A stretch of 23,292 bases of DNA from DASXIW01 sp036497785 (GTDB lineage Bacteria; Pseudomonadota; Alphaproteobacteria; Acetobacterales; Acetobacteraceae). Numbering within the stretch: position 1 is the first letter of the stretch; every line of letters starts with the position of its first letter. The notes beneath the pieces were generated by a model. It was not told the origin of the DNA. It saw nothing but the letters and a program-made list of their open reading frames with translations, and did no database searches. The position numbers were made by a program, and so were the translations under genes. The stretch is taken from assembly GCA_036497785.1 (NCBI GenBank), contig DASXIW010000170.1, forward strand, positions 1-23,292. Direction: 5' to 3'. Below are positions 15,916 through 22,886 of the stretch, piece after piece.

Positions 15916-16629
15916 TTGTCCGCCGTGTTGCGCGACGGCGTTCTGATCACCCGGGCGGAGGCGGCCGGAGAGGCGACGGCCGGGCTGGTGCGGGCGATGG
16001 GGCTGCGGCCGGTTCTGGCACCGCTTTCCGCCATCGTGCCGGTTGCCGCCGCGTTTCCGCCGGCCGGGCTGGTGCAGGCGGTGCTGGTGACCAGCGGCAA
16101 CGCCATTGCCGGGCTGCCGTTGTCGTATCGGCGGGTGCCCTTGCTGGCGGTGGGCGATGCCACGGCGCGGCTGGCCGTGGCGGCCGGGTTCGGCGATGTG
16201 CGCAGCGCCAGCGGCGATGCCTGCGCGCTGGCAAGGCTGACCCGCGCGGACTGCGCCCCTGGCGGGCCGGCGCTGGTGCTGGCCACCGGGGAAGGGCAGG
16301 GCGGCGTGCTGGCCAGCACGTTGCGGGCGGAGGGGTTTCGCGTGCTGCGCCGGGTGGCCTATGCCGCGCAGCCATGCGCGGCGTTGCCGGAGGCGGCGCG
16401 GATGGCGCTGGCGAACGGGGCACTGCGCGCGGCATTGTTCTTCTCAGCGGTGGGGGCGGAGGTGTTCGTGCGCCTGTTCCGCGCCGGTCTGCCGGCGGAG
16501 GCCGTTTCGGGCGTGGAAGCGTTGGCGATATCGCGATCGACCGAGGCCGCTCTCGCCCACTTGCCGTGGCGACGCATCCGTGTTGCATCACACCCGAACC
16601 TGGATGAGCTGTTGGCCCTTCTGCGATGA
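15916..16629 (+). CDS. hemD: Uroporphyrinogen-III synthase
   Basis: HemD cyclises hydroxymethylbilane, inverting ring D, to give uroporphyrinogen III. The family is poorly conserved and the call rests on several weak marks plus position directly behind hemC. These are GVLITRAEA near the start, VLVTSGNAIAG, LLAVGDATARLA, the ALFFSAVGAEVFVRLF segment and a terminal SHPNLDELLALL. The length is about 237 residues, close to the family norm. The start is uncertain: TTG at 15916, GTG at 15925 and TTG at 15928 are all in frame with no clear ribosome binding site, so expression may depend on coupling to hemC translation. The stop overlaps the mic60 ATG (ATGA). Confidence 0.88.
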   Translation: MSAVLRDGVLITRAEAAGEATAGLVRAMGLRPVLAPLSAIVPVAAAFPPAGLVQAVLVTSGNAIAGLPLSYRRVPLLAVGDATARLAVAAGFGDVRSASGDACALARLTRADCAPGGPALVLATGEGQGGVLASTLRAEGFRVLRRVAYAAQPCAALPEAARMALANGALRAALFFSAVGAEVFVRLFRAGLPAEAVSGVEALAISRSTEAALAHLPWRRIRVASHPNLDELLALLR

Positions 16630-17756
16630 CCGAAAACCCCGACCGCCCCGACTCCGCACCCGAACCCGCCAAGCCCTCGCCGCCGGCCGACCCGCCGCGC
16701 GCGAGCGCGCCCATGGCTGGGCCCGAGCCGATCCGGCTTGGCGACGAACCGGCAAAGGCCGACCCGCCGAAGCCGGTTCCGCCAACGTCCGGCAAGTCCG
16801 AAACCATCAAGCCCGAGGTGATCAACCCCGCGCCAGCGAAGCCGACCGCGGCCGCGCCTGAAGCGCCCAAGCCGGCGAAGGGCGTACCGCCGAAGCCCGC
16901 GAGCGGACCGCAGATGGCCACGCCGGTGCGCCAGCCTGTCCAAGCCTCACGCAGCGCGCTTGCAGTGTTCTCGGCCATCGGCTTCCTGCTGCTGGCCAGT
17001 GCCGTGTTTTTTCTGTGGCAGGAGCTGCAGATCTTCGGCAAGCAAGTGGACCCCGTCCGGATCGCCACGCTGCAGACCCAGATGAGCAACCTGCAGCAGC
17101 GCGTGGCCGAGCTTGAGGCGCGGCCGATGCCGGCGCCGCCTACGCCGGTGGATCTCGGCCCGCTGGAGGGGCGTGTGGCGGCGCTGGAACAGCGCCCGGC
17201 CGCGCCGCCCGATCCCACGGCCACGCTGAGCGCCGAGGTGACGGCGCTGCAGGTGCGGGTGGCCCAGGCCGAAGGCCATGCAGCACAGGTGAGCGACACC
17301 GCCGTGCGGGCGGCGCGGCTTGAATCGGCCGGCGTGGCGCTGGCGTTCGGCCAGAAGCTGGGCGACATTCCCGGCGCGCCAGCCGCCCTGACCCGGTTCG
17401 CCACCGCCAATCCGCCCACGGAGGCCTCGCTGCGGCTGGAATTCTCCGGTGCGGCGCGGCAGGCCGAGACGGCGAGCCGGCCGGACACCGCCGGGCTTTC
17501 GTTCGGTGCGCGGATCTGGCAGCGCATCGCCTCGTTGGTGACGGTGCGCGAGGGCAGCAAGGTGCTGGTGGGCGCGCCCGCCGCCGTGGTGCTCGGCACC
17601 GCCCGGGACAGGCTTGAGGCCGGCGACCTTGCCGACGCGGTCGCCGCGCTGGACGGGCTGGACGGGCCGGCGGCGCAGGCCATGGCGCCCTGGCGCGCCC
17701 ATGCGCAATCCCTGCTGGATGCCCGCGCCGCCCTGGCCGCGATGGCGCGCGGCTGA
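16626..17756 (+). CDS. mic60: Alphaproteobacterial Mic60 (mitofilin-family) membrane protein
   Basis: Bacterial Mic60 is the ancestor of the mitochondrial cristae-organising protein and helps shape intracytoplasmic membranes. The 376-residue product has the family architecture. A long proline/alanine/lysine-rich disordered N-terminus (1-108) is followed by one transmembrane helix, about 111-131, then coiled-coil segments (about 144-168, 177-190 and 200-235) on the periplasmic side and a C-terminal mitofilin-like domain (about 285-376, from GLSFGARIWQRIASLVTVRE). Position between hemD and hemY is the known arrangement in alphaproteobacteria. It overlaps hemD by ATGA and hemY by TGATG. The identification rests on architecture and context, since the primary sequence is divergent. 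Confidence 0.85.
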   Translation: MTENPDRPDSAPEPAKPSPPADPPRASAPMAGPEPIRLGDEPAKADPPKPVPPTSGKSETIKPEVINPAPAKPTAAAPEAPKPAKGVPPKPASGPQMATPVRQPVQASRSALAVFSAIGFLLLASAVFFLWQELQIFGKQVDPVRIATLQTQMSNLQQRVAELEARPMPAPPTPVDLGPLEGRVAALEQRPAAPPDPTATLSAEVTALQVRVAQAEGHAAQVSDTAVRAARLESAGVALAFGQKLGDIPGAPAALTRFATANPPTEASLRLEFSGAARQAETASRPDTAGLSFGARIWQRIASLVTVREGSKVLVGAPAAVVLGTARDRLEAGDLADAVAALDGLDGPAAQAMAPWRAHAQSLLDARAALAAMARG

Positions 17757-19030
17757 TGCGTCGCGTTATCGGCTTCCTGATATTATGCGCGGTGGTTGTG
17801 GCCGTCGCATGGTGGATCGCGGGCCTGCCCGGCGACGTGAACGCTAGCCTGGCCGGGCTGACGGTGGAGACATCCACGCCGATCGCCGCATTGGCGCTGG
17901 CGGCGTTGGTGGTGGTGTTGGTGGCGTTGCTTTCGGGCGTGATCGGCCTGATCCGGCTGCCGCGCCGCCTGCGACGCTGGCGGCTGCGCCGGCAGCGCGC
18001 GGCCGGGGACGTGGCGGTGACGCGCACGCTGGTGGCGCTGGCCGCGAACGAACCGGGCGATTCCCGCATCCATTCCCGCCGCGCCCGGCGTCTGCTGGGC
18101 GACACGCCGCAAACCCTGCTGCTGGCCGCCGAGGCCAGCCGGCTGGCGGGCGGCGAAGCGGAGGCAAGCGCGATTTATACCCAGCTTTCCGAACGCGAGG
18201 ACGCGGCCTTTCTGGGCCTGCGCGGGTTGTTCCGGCAGGCGATCGCGCGGGAGGACTGGGCCGCCGCTGCCGCGCTGGCGCGCAAGGCCGAGGGCACCCA
18301 CCCCAGCACCGCCTGGCTGCGCGAGGAGCGCGTGATGCTGGCGGTGCGCACCGGGGATTGGGCGCAGGCGCAGACACTGGCCGATCCGGGTGCCGCGCGC
18401 ATCGCCTATGCCACCGCCGCCGCGGAGGCGCAGACCGATACGGGCTTGGCCACCAAGCTGGCCAAGCGGGTGTGGACCGAGAATCCGGGCTTCGCGCCGG
18501 CCGCCGTCGCCTATGCGCGACGGTTGCGCGAGGCGGGGCGCGAGGGCCGCGCCTTCGACGTGATCCGCGACGCGTGGCGGGCGGAACCGCATCCGGACCT
18601 TGCTGCTTTCGCGCTGGCGCCGGTTGCGGACAAGCTGGCACGGGTGAAGCTGGCCGAGCGGCTGGCGCAGGCCGCGCCGATCCACCCGGAGAGCGAATTG
18701 CTGCTGGCGCGCACGGCGCTGGAGAATGGGCTGACGGGGGAAGCTCGCCGCCATGCCAACCGCGCCCGCAGCGCGGGCCTGAACGACAGGCGGCTGTGGC
18801 TGCTGGTGGCGGATCTGGAAGCGCGGGAACACGGCGATACCGAGGCGGGCAAGGCCGCCCAGCGTGACGCGCTGCAGAAGGCGGCGCATGCCGAGCCTGA
18901 TCCGGTTTGGCGGTGCGAGGCCTGCGGGACGGTGCATGCGCATTGGGAGGCGCTTTGCCCGGTCTGCCATAATGCGGGGCGGATTACTTGGAGCCGGAAC
19001 GTGCGGGTGGGGCAGGTTTTGGTGAAGTAG
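17756..19030 (+). CDS. hemY: HemY-type TPR membrane protein with C-terminal zinc ribbon (Orf52-like)
   Basis: This 424-residue protein starts with two membrane helices (about 4-22 and 42-66), separated by a short loop and followed by an arginine-rich cytoplasmic stretch, as in the HemY N-terminal domain. Helical TPR-like repeats fill about 85-370. The C-terminus ends in a small zinc-ribbon-like module with paired cysteines at 387/390 and 401/404 (CEACGTVHAHWEALCPVC). This is the E. coli HemY/HemX-region type, a different protein from the protoporphyrinogen oxidase also called HemY. In alphaproteobacteria its gene follows mic60 and is sometimes called orf52. The start overlaps the mic60 stop. 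A guanine-rich tract begins at its stop codon. Confidence 0.87.
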   Translation: MRRVIGFLILCAVVVAVAWWIAGLPGDVNASLAGLTVETSTPIAALALAALVVVLVALLSGVIGLIRLPRRLRRWRLRRQRAAGDVAVTRTLVALAANEPGDSRIHSRRARRLLGDTPQTLLLAAEASRLAGGEAEASAIYTQLSEREDAAFLGLRGLFRQAIAREDWAAAAALARKAEGTHPSTAWLREERVMLAVRTGDWAQAQTLADPGAARIAYATAAAEAQTDTGLATKLAKRVWTENPGFAPAAVAYARRLREAGREGRAFDVIRDAWRAEPHPDLAAFALAPVADKLARVKLAERLAQAAPIHPESELLLARTALENGLTGEARRHANRARSAGLNDRRLWLLVADLEAREHGDTEAGKAAQRDALQKAAHAEPDPVWRCEACGTVHAHWEALCPVCHNAGRITWSRNVRVGQVLVK

Positions 19031-19052
19031 GGGGGGTGGGGCGGGGTACGGG
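19030..19052 (+). other. Guanine-quadruplex-like tract at the hemY stop codon
   Basis: Four G runs of 7, 4, 4 and 3 bases are separated by T, C and TAC on the hemY coding strand, starting at the last base of the TAG. This satisfies the usual G3+N1-7 pattern. It lies in the 52-bp space between convergent hemY and the DUF4239 gene and may help form the 3' end of the hemY message. Confidence 0.5.
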
Positions 19053-19082
19053 CGAAGCGGCTGCGCCGGCTACTTCTGCCCG

Positions 19083-19869
19083 CTATTTCGGATTGAAGCC
19101 CTGAATGGTCCAGATCAGTGGCTCGGCCACGCGGATATCGCCCATGCGGGGCTCGCTCAGGTCTATGATCAACAGCATACCACCCGTCCACATCAGCAAT
19201 AGCAGTGACGACAACACCCCCTGCCGCTTGTCGGCCACGCCGAACTGGTAGCCCTCCGCACCGATCGTCAGCAGCGCGCCGACATAAAGCGCCAGCAAGA
19301 GTTCTGCCGGCAGATCGCTCTCGAAGGCAAACTGCTGTGCGCTCGCTTTGTCGAACATATCGTTCAGCGCGATTGCGAGGGCTGTTGTCATCGGGTTCGG
19401 CGCGCGATGGGCAACCGCTTGCATGGTCCGCCATATGTCGCTCTGCAGGGCATTCGTGCGTGCGACCAGGGCGGGGACATCAGTGTCCAATGGTGAAGTC
19501 GAGCCGAACCCTGGCGTAGTCCTCGATTTTCGCGGCGATCGCGGGTCCTTCATCGCCGTCGATCAGCTTGGTCCGCAGCCAGGCCGTCCCGATGGCGTTC
19601 GCCTCTCCCAGCACCAGGCCGCGGCGCGCCTCGTATCGGTTTTGCGCGAAGCTGATCGACAAGCTCAGGGTAAACGCGAGCAGTCCGAACATCCCCGCCG
19701 TCAACGTGGAGATGCCTGACGTCTCCTCCATCTTCGCCGGATGGTCGATGATTGTCCGCCGCCCGAGGCGAAAACCGACCTCAAGCGCCACCATCAGCGA
19801 CAGGAACAGAAAGATGGCGGTCAGGGCGAGACCAAATCCAAGAAAGTGCCGGCACAGCGGCAGTGTCAT
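19083..19869 (-). pseudogene. DUF4239 (bestrophin-like) membrane protein, frameshifted
   Basis: Two overlapping frames together make one DUF4239 protein of about 263 residues, close to the usual family length. The 5' part (ATG at 19869 to TGA at 19480) has a membrane helix, EVGFRLGRR, a second helix, and the signature RYEARRGLVLGEANAIGTAWLR. The 3' part, in another frame, continues from DVPALVARTNALQSDIW through two helices and ends LSEPRMGDIRV. The switch lies near 19480-19500, close to the codons for DFTIGH, and corresponds to one extra base or two missing bases. The function of DUF4239 is not established; the name reflects distant similarity to bestrophin channels. A GGAAA precedes the ATG weakly. 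A sequencing error or recoding is possible instead of true decay. Confidence 0.72.
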
Positions 19870-20016
19870 CGGAGGTTTCCAAATGCCATGGTCATCGGCG
19901 CGGCGACCCTTGCGCCATGTCAAGGATCTTTGGGTCGGATCTGGAGTAGCCGACCACCGCGTCGTGCTACCGTTGCTCCGGCTGAAAATCGGACCTTCGC
20001 CGTGATGCAAATTTCA

Positions 20017-20037
20017 TGCAGACCGTGTGAAAACTCG
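20017..20037 (+). repeat. Left terminal inverted repeat of the IS1182-family element
   Basis: It begins TGCAGACCGTGTGAAAAC. The reverse complement of 21662-21682 is identical except at positions 14 and 19. It lies 45 bases upstream of the transposase start. Confidence 0.85.
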
Positions 20038-20082
20038 GCGGCGTGGATTCCGGCGCGGCGGGCGAGGCGATAGAGTCTCGGC

Positions 20083-21510
20083 ATGAGGCACATCCCCGGT
20101 CATGACCGATCCCAAACGCTGTTGTTGCCAGAAACGCTCGACGATTACGTCGGCGCGGAGAACCCGGTGCGGTTCATCGAGGCTTTTGTCGATGGGCTTG
20201 ATTTGGTTGCGGCGGGGTTCGCCCGTGTGACGCCAAAGGTGACCGGCCGCCCCGGTTATGCGCCTGCCGATCTGCTGAAGCTCTACATCTACGTCTACCT
20301 GAACCGCGTTCGGTCGAGCCGTCGGCTCGAAGCCGAGACGCATTGGAACATCGAGGTGATCTGGCTGCTGCGGTAACTCAAGCCCGACTTCAAGACCATG
20401 GCCGATTTCCGGCGCGTCAACCACACCGCCTTTCGCCCGGTGTTCCGTCAGTTCGTGCTGCTCTGCCGCCAGTTGGACCTGTTCGGCCAGGAGTTGCTGG
20501 CTGTTGACGGCACCCGCATCAAGGCGGTCAACAAGGACCGCAATTTCACTCGGGCGTCCTTGGCCCAGTTCATCAAGCTCGCCGACGCCAAGCTCGACGA
20601 TTACCTTCAGCGTCTCGACCGGAGTGATGCCACCGAGGCCGTGACAGGTGGCTCCCGGGTCAAGAACCTGGCCGAGAAGATCGCCGCGGTCCGCGAACGG
20701 CGCAGGCGATGCCAGGACATGCTGGCAGAGCTGGAGCGGACCGGAGAGGACCAGATCTCCCTGACCGACCCCGACAGCCGGGCGATGGCAGCGCACACCC
20801 ATGTTGCCGTAGGCTACAACGTGCAGGTCGCGGTAGATACCAAGCACAAGTTGATCGTGGAGCAGCAGGTCACCAACCAGGTCCTGGACATGGGCCTGCT
20901 GACGCCGACCGCGGAGCCGGCGAAGCAGGTTCTCGGGGTCGAGACAATCGCGCTCGTCGCTGACCGGGGCTATTTCAAGATCGAGGACATCGAGGCCTGC
21001 GAGACAGCCACGCTGCAGCCCTACGTGCCGCGACCACAGCGAGGCCCCTCGGTCAAAGCGGGCCTGTTCCGTAAGGATGAACTCCAATACGACGCAGCCG
21101 GCGACAGCTTTGTTTGCCCGGCGGGACTGCGTCTTCATCCCTATTCATCTTCTCTTTTGCGCGGGCTGAAGAAGATCAACTACACCAACAAACTGGCGTG
21201 CGATGGTTGCACGATCCGTTCGCGATGCACGGAAGGTCGGTTTCGCACGGTATCTCGCCTTGAGAACGAAGCGGTATTGGACCGGATGCAGGCCCGCATC
21301 GCGCGGCGTCCTGACATCCTCAACCAGCGGCGTGAGACGGTCGAGCACCCGTTTGGCTCGATCAAGCAGTGGATGAACCAGGGCGCCTTCCTGATGCGCG
21401 GTCGGCAGAACGTTCGCGCCGAATTCAGCCTGACCGCGCTAGCCTACAATCTCACCCGGATCCTCAAGATCGTGGGATTCCCCACGTTGATGGGGGCACT
21501 GCGGGCCTGA
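20083..21510 (+). pseudogene. IS1182-family transposase interrupted by one in-frame TAA
   Basis: The frame from ATG 20083 to TGA 21510 would code for 475 residues, normal for the family, but codon 98 (20374-20376) is TAA. The reading frame is the same on both sides. WLLR-stop-LKPDFKTMADFR matches the family pattern in which glutamine stands at that place, so a single C-to-T change (CAA to TAA) explains it. The N-terminal DUF772 domain (DDYVGAENPVRFIEAFVD) lies before the stop. The catalytic DDE residues lie after it: Asp142 in AVDGTRIKAVN, Asp294 in VADRGYF and Glu421 in EHPFGSIKQW. A cysteine cluster (CDGCTIRSRC) is between the last two. An internal ATG at 20398 could yield a 370-residue protein with the catalytic core but without the N-terminal domain. 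Confidence 0.88.
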
Positions 21511-21661
21511 AAGGCTCATCTCCGAGCCGCCGCCGCCGAACCACTCCTCGCGCGCGGCCGCCCATGGCCATGATGGGATCCGCCACAGGCCCGATTGGCC
21601 GGACCAGGGGCGTCCGTCGGCCCCTCGTCACCCTCCGATGTCGTCAACCTCACCGCAAAAT

Positions 21662-21682
21662 CGGGTTTCCACACGGTCTGCA
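21662..21682 (-). repeat. Right terminal inverted repeat of the IS1182-family element
   Basis: Read on the minus strand it begins TGCAGACCGTGTGGAAAC, matching the left end at 19 of 21 positions. It lies 151 bases beyond the transposase stop. Confidence 0.85.
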
Positions 21683-21893
21683 AGATTTCTGAAACGCCCT
21701 GGTTTGTATCGGTGCTTTGAGGAGCAAAAGCGACAGCGGGGACAACCCGGTAAAACGCCCGGCGCCCGACTTTTCGGAAACGCATAGCCACGGTACGCAG
21801 CCGCGCACCAACAGGAAGCGACGGCCGGAGGTCATGCCCCCGGCCGCCAGCGAGCAATTTCATGGCTTGTTGATGCCACCTCAGGCCATAGCT
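21683..21893. other. Spacer between the IS1182 element and the repeat-protein gene
   Basis: I see no convincing gene in these 211 bp. Together with the tail of the insertion sequence, 383 bases (21511-21893) have no gene. One 7-bp GC hairpin is present: CGGCCGG (21822-21828) against CCGGCCG (21840-21846). It lies just downstream of the minus-strand repeat-protein gene and could mark the 3' end of its message, though no T run follows. Short open frames cross it but lack ribosome binding sites and recognisable motifs. Confidence 0.5.
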
Positions 21894-22733
21894 CTAGGCG
21901 AATGCGCGCGAGCGCCTCGTCCCTTCCCCCGCATTCTCGCGAAGCAGATGTGCGAGGAGCAGACGACGGAACCGCCGATGCCGCAGCATGCGCCCGCCGA
22001 TCAGAAGACGCACGATCCGGCCGTCTTCGTCCTTCCGACTTGACTCGACGTCCTCGTCGTCCTCGCCCTCGCCCTCGTCCTCATCCTCATCCTCCTCGTC
22101 TTCGTCATGCTTCTCGCCGAGCAGGCGCGCGAGCAGCACGCGGCGCAGCCGGCGCCGCCGCAACATGCCGCCGGCAATCATCATACGCACGAGGCGGCGC
22201 TCTTCAGTGCCACTTCCTTCCGTCTCCTCCTCGTCGCTCTCGCTATCCTCCCCCTCGGACTTGTTGCGAAGAAGATGCGCTAGAAGCAGGCGACGGATGC
22301 GGGCCCGGCGGAGTATGCCTGCGGCCACCAAAACGCGTAGCAGCCGACGATCGCTGCCCTCTGCGCCGTTGCCCTCCTCCTCCTCCTCCTCGTCGCCTTC
22401 CTCACGCCTCTCGCGAAGCAGATGAGCGAGCAGGAGGCGGCGGTTGCGACGACGACGGAGTATTCCGCCCGCAATCAGGAAGCGCAGGAACCGACGATCG
22501 CTGGTGCCCCCACCCTCCTCTTCCTCCTCATCGGCCATACCTTCCGTTTCACCTTCGCCCTCGTCTTGCCTTTCCCGGAGTAGGTGCAGCAGGAGCATCC
22601 GCCGCAATCGACGACGGCGCAGCGCGCTGCCGCCAATCAGAAGGCGCACAAGCTGCTTATCTTCCAGCCCGCGCTCCTTGCCTTCATCCAATCCCGCGCC
22701 TTCCTGCTCTCTGGACAATGTCTCAAGAGGCAT
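21894..22733 (-). CDS. Five-module Arg/Leu-rich repeat protein with acidic linkers, unknown function
   Basis: The 279-residue product has five copies of a 31-residue module at about 26-56, 80-110, 129-159, 179-209 and 238-268. In all five, module positions 5, 14, 17, 19 and 20 are Arg and positions 13, 22, 23, 26 and 27 are Leu. Each opens with a short hydrophobic helix-like stretch ending in small residues (such as LIAGG), then a basic cluster (LRRRR, RR), then LLLAHLLRE. The modules are joined by linkers of 19-29 residues made mostly of Glu, Asp and Gly, so the chain alternates strongly basic and strongly acidic blocks. There is no signal peptide, and the small-residue pair may let each module fold as a helical hairpin. 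I recognise no family. Third positions differ between modules while the amino acids are kept, which suggests selection on the protein. It lies between two damaged transposons but is itself intact. Confidence 0.75.
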   Translation of the reverse strand: MPLETLSREQEGAGLDEGKERGLEDKQLVRLLIGGSALRRRRLRRMLLLHLLRERQDEGEGETEGMADEEEEEGGGTSDRRFLRFLIAGGILRRRRNRRLLLAHLLRERREEGDEEEEEEGNGAEGSDRRLLRVLVAAGILRRARIRRLLLAHLLRNKSEGEDSESDEEETEGSGTEERRLVRMMIAGGMLRRRRLRRVLLARLLGEKHDEDEEDEDEDEGEGEDDEDVESSRKDEDGRIVRLLIGGRMLRHRRFRRLLLAHLLRENAGEGTRRSRAFA

Positions 22734-22738
22734 CAGAT

Positions 22739-22744
22739 CCTCCT
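22739..22744 (-). promoter_or_regulatory. Ribosome binding site of the repeat-protein gene
   Basis: A perfect AGGAGG lies five bases before the ATG at 22733 on the minus strand. It fixes both strand and start, and is the main reason to prefer this frame over the long open frames on the plus strand. Confidence 0.85.
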
Positions 22745-22823
22745 ATCGTGTTGTTGTGTGTTGGCCGCAATTAAGCCGAACCTGAGGGTTGCTCCGGCGG
22801 CTCCGGCGTGTTCGATGGTGCCT

Positions 22824-22843
22824 CCCCGTGATCGGAAACGGGG
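22824..22843. repeat. Small hairpin upstream of the repeat-protein gene
   Basis: CCCCGT (22824-22829) pairs with ACGGGG (22838-22843) around an eight-base loop. It sits between the transposase remnant and the repeat-protein gene. It could limit read-through transcription from the transposase side, but no T run follows on either strand. Confidence 0.3.
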
Positions 22844-22886
22844 GAAGGTTCGTTCACCCGAAGGGAGACCGCGTGACTCCGCTGGA

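Larger units (their letters stand above)
20017..21682 (+). mobile_element. IS1182-family insertion sequence, complete with both ends
   Basis: The element is about 1.67 kb and is bounded by imperfect 21-bp inverted repeats matching at 19 of 21 positions. It holds one transposase gene on the plus strand, interrupted by a stop codon, and about 150 bp of non-coding DNA between the transposase stop and the right end. The pentamer ATTTC occurs just outside both ends (20011-20015 and 21685-21689) but is offset by one and two bases from the repeats, so it is only a possible target duplication. Confidence 0.85.

Noticed and set aside
19083..19553. Independent 156-codon gene on the minus strand
   Set aside because: Its first part is a shifted reading of the upstream DUF4239 frame. 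The two frames together give one normal-length family member, so they are treated as one frameshifted gene.
21516..21863. 115-codon minus-strand frame crossing the right end of the IS1182 element
   Set aside because: It runs across the transposon boundary, has no ribosome binding site and shows no recognisable motif.
22030..22610. Possible CRISPR or tandem DNA repeat array from the five-fold pattern
   Set aside because: The units are spaced by 49-59 codons, differ at many third positions and keep the reading frame. They are protein modules, not DNA repeats with spacers.
21902..22774. 290-codon and overlapping Ser/Arg-rich open frames on the plus strand across the repeat-protein gene
   Set aside because: Their serine and proline runs are the complement of Glu/Asp codons. 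The minus-strand frame has a perfect ribosome binding site and a regular amino-acid repeat, which these lack.
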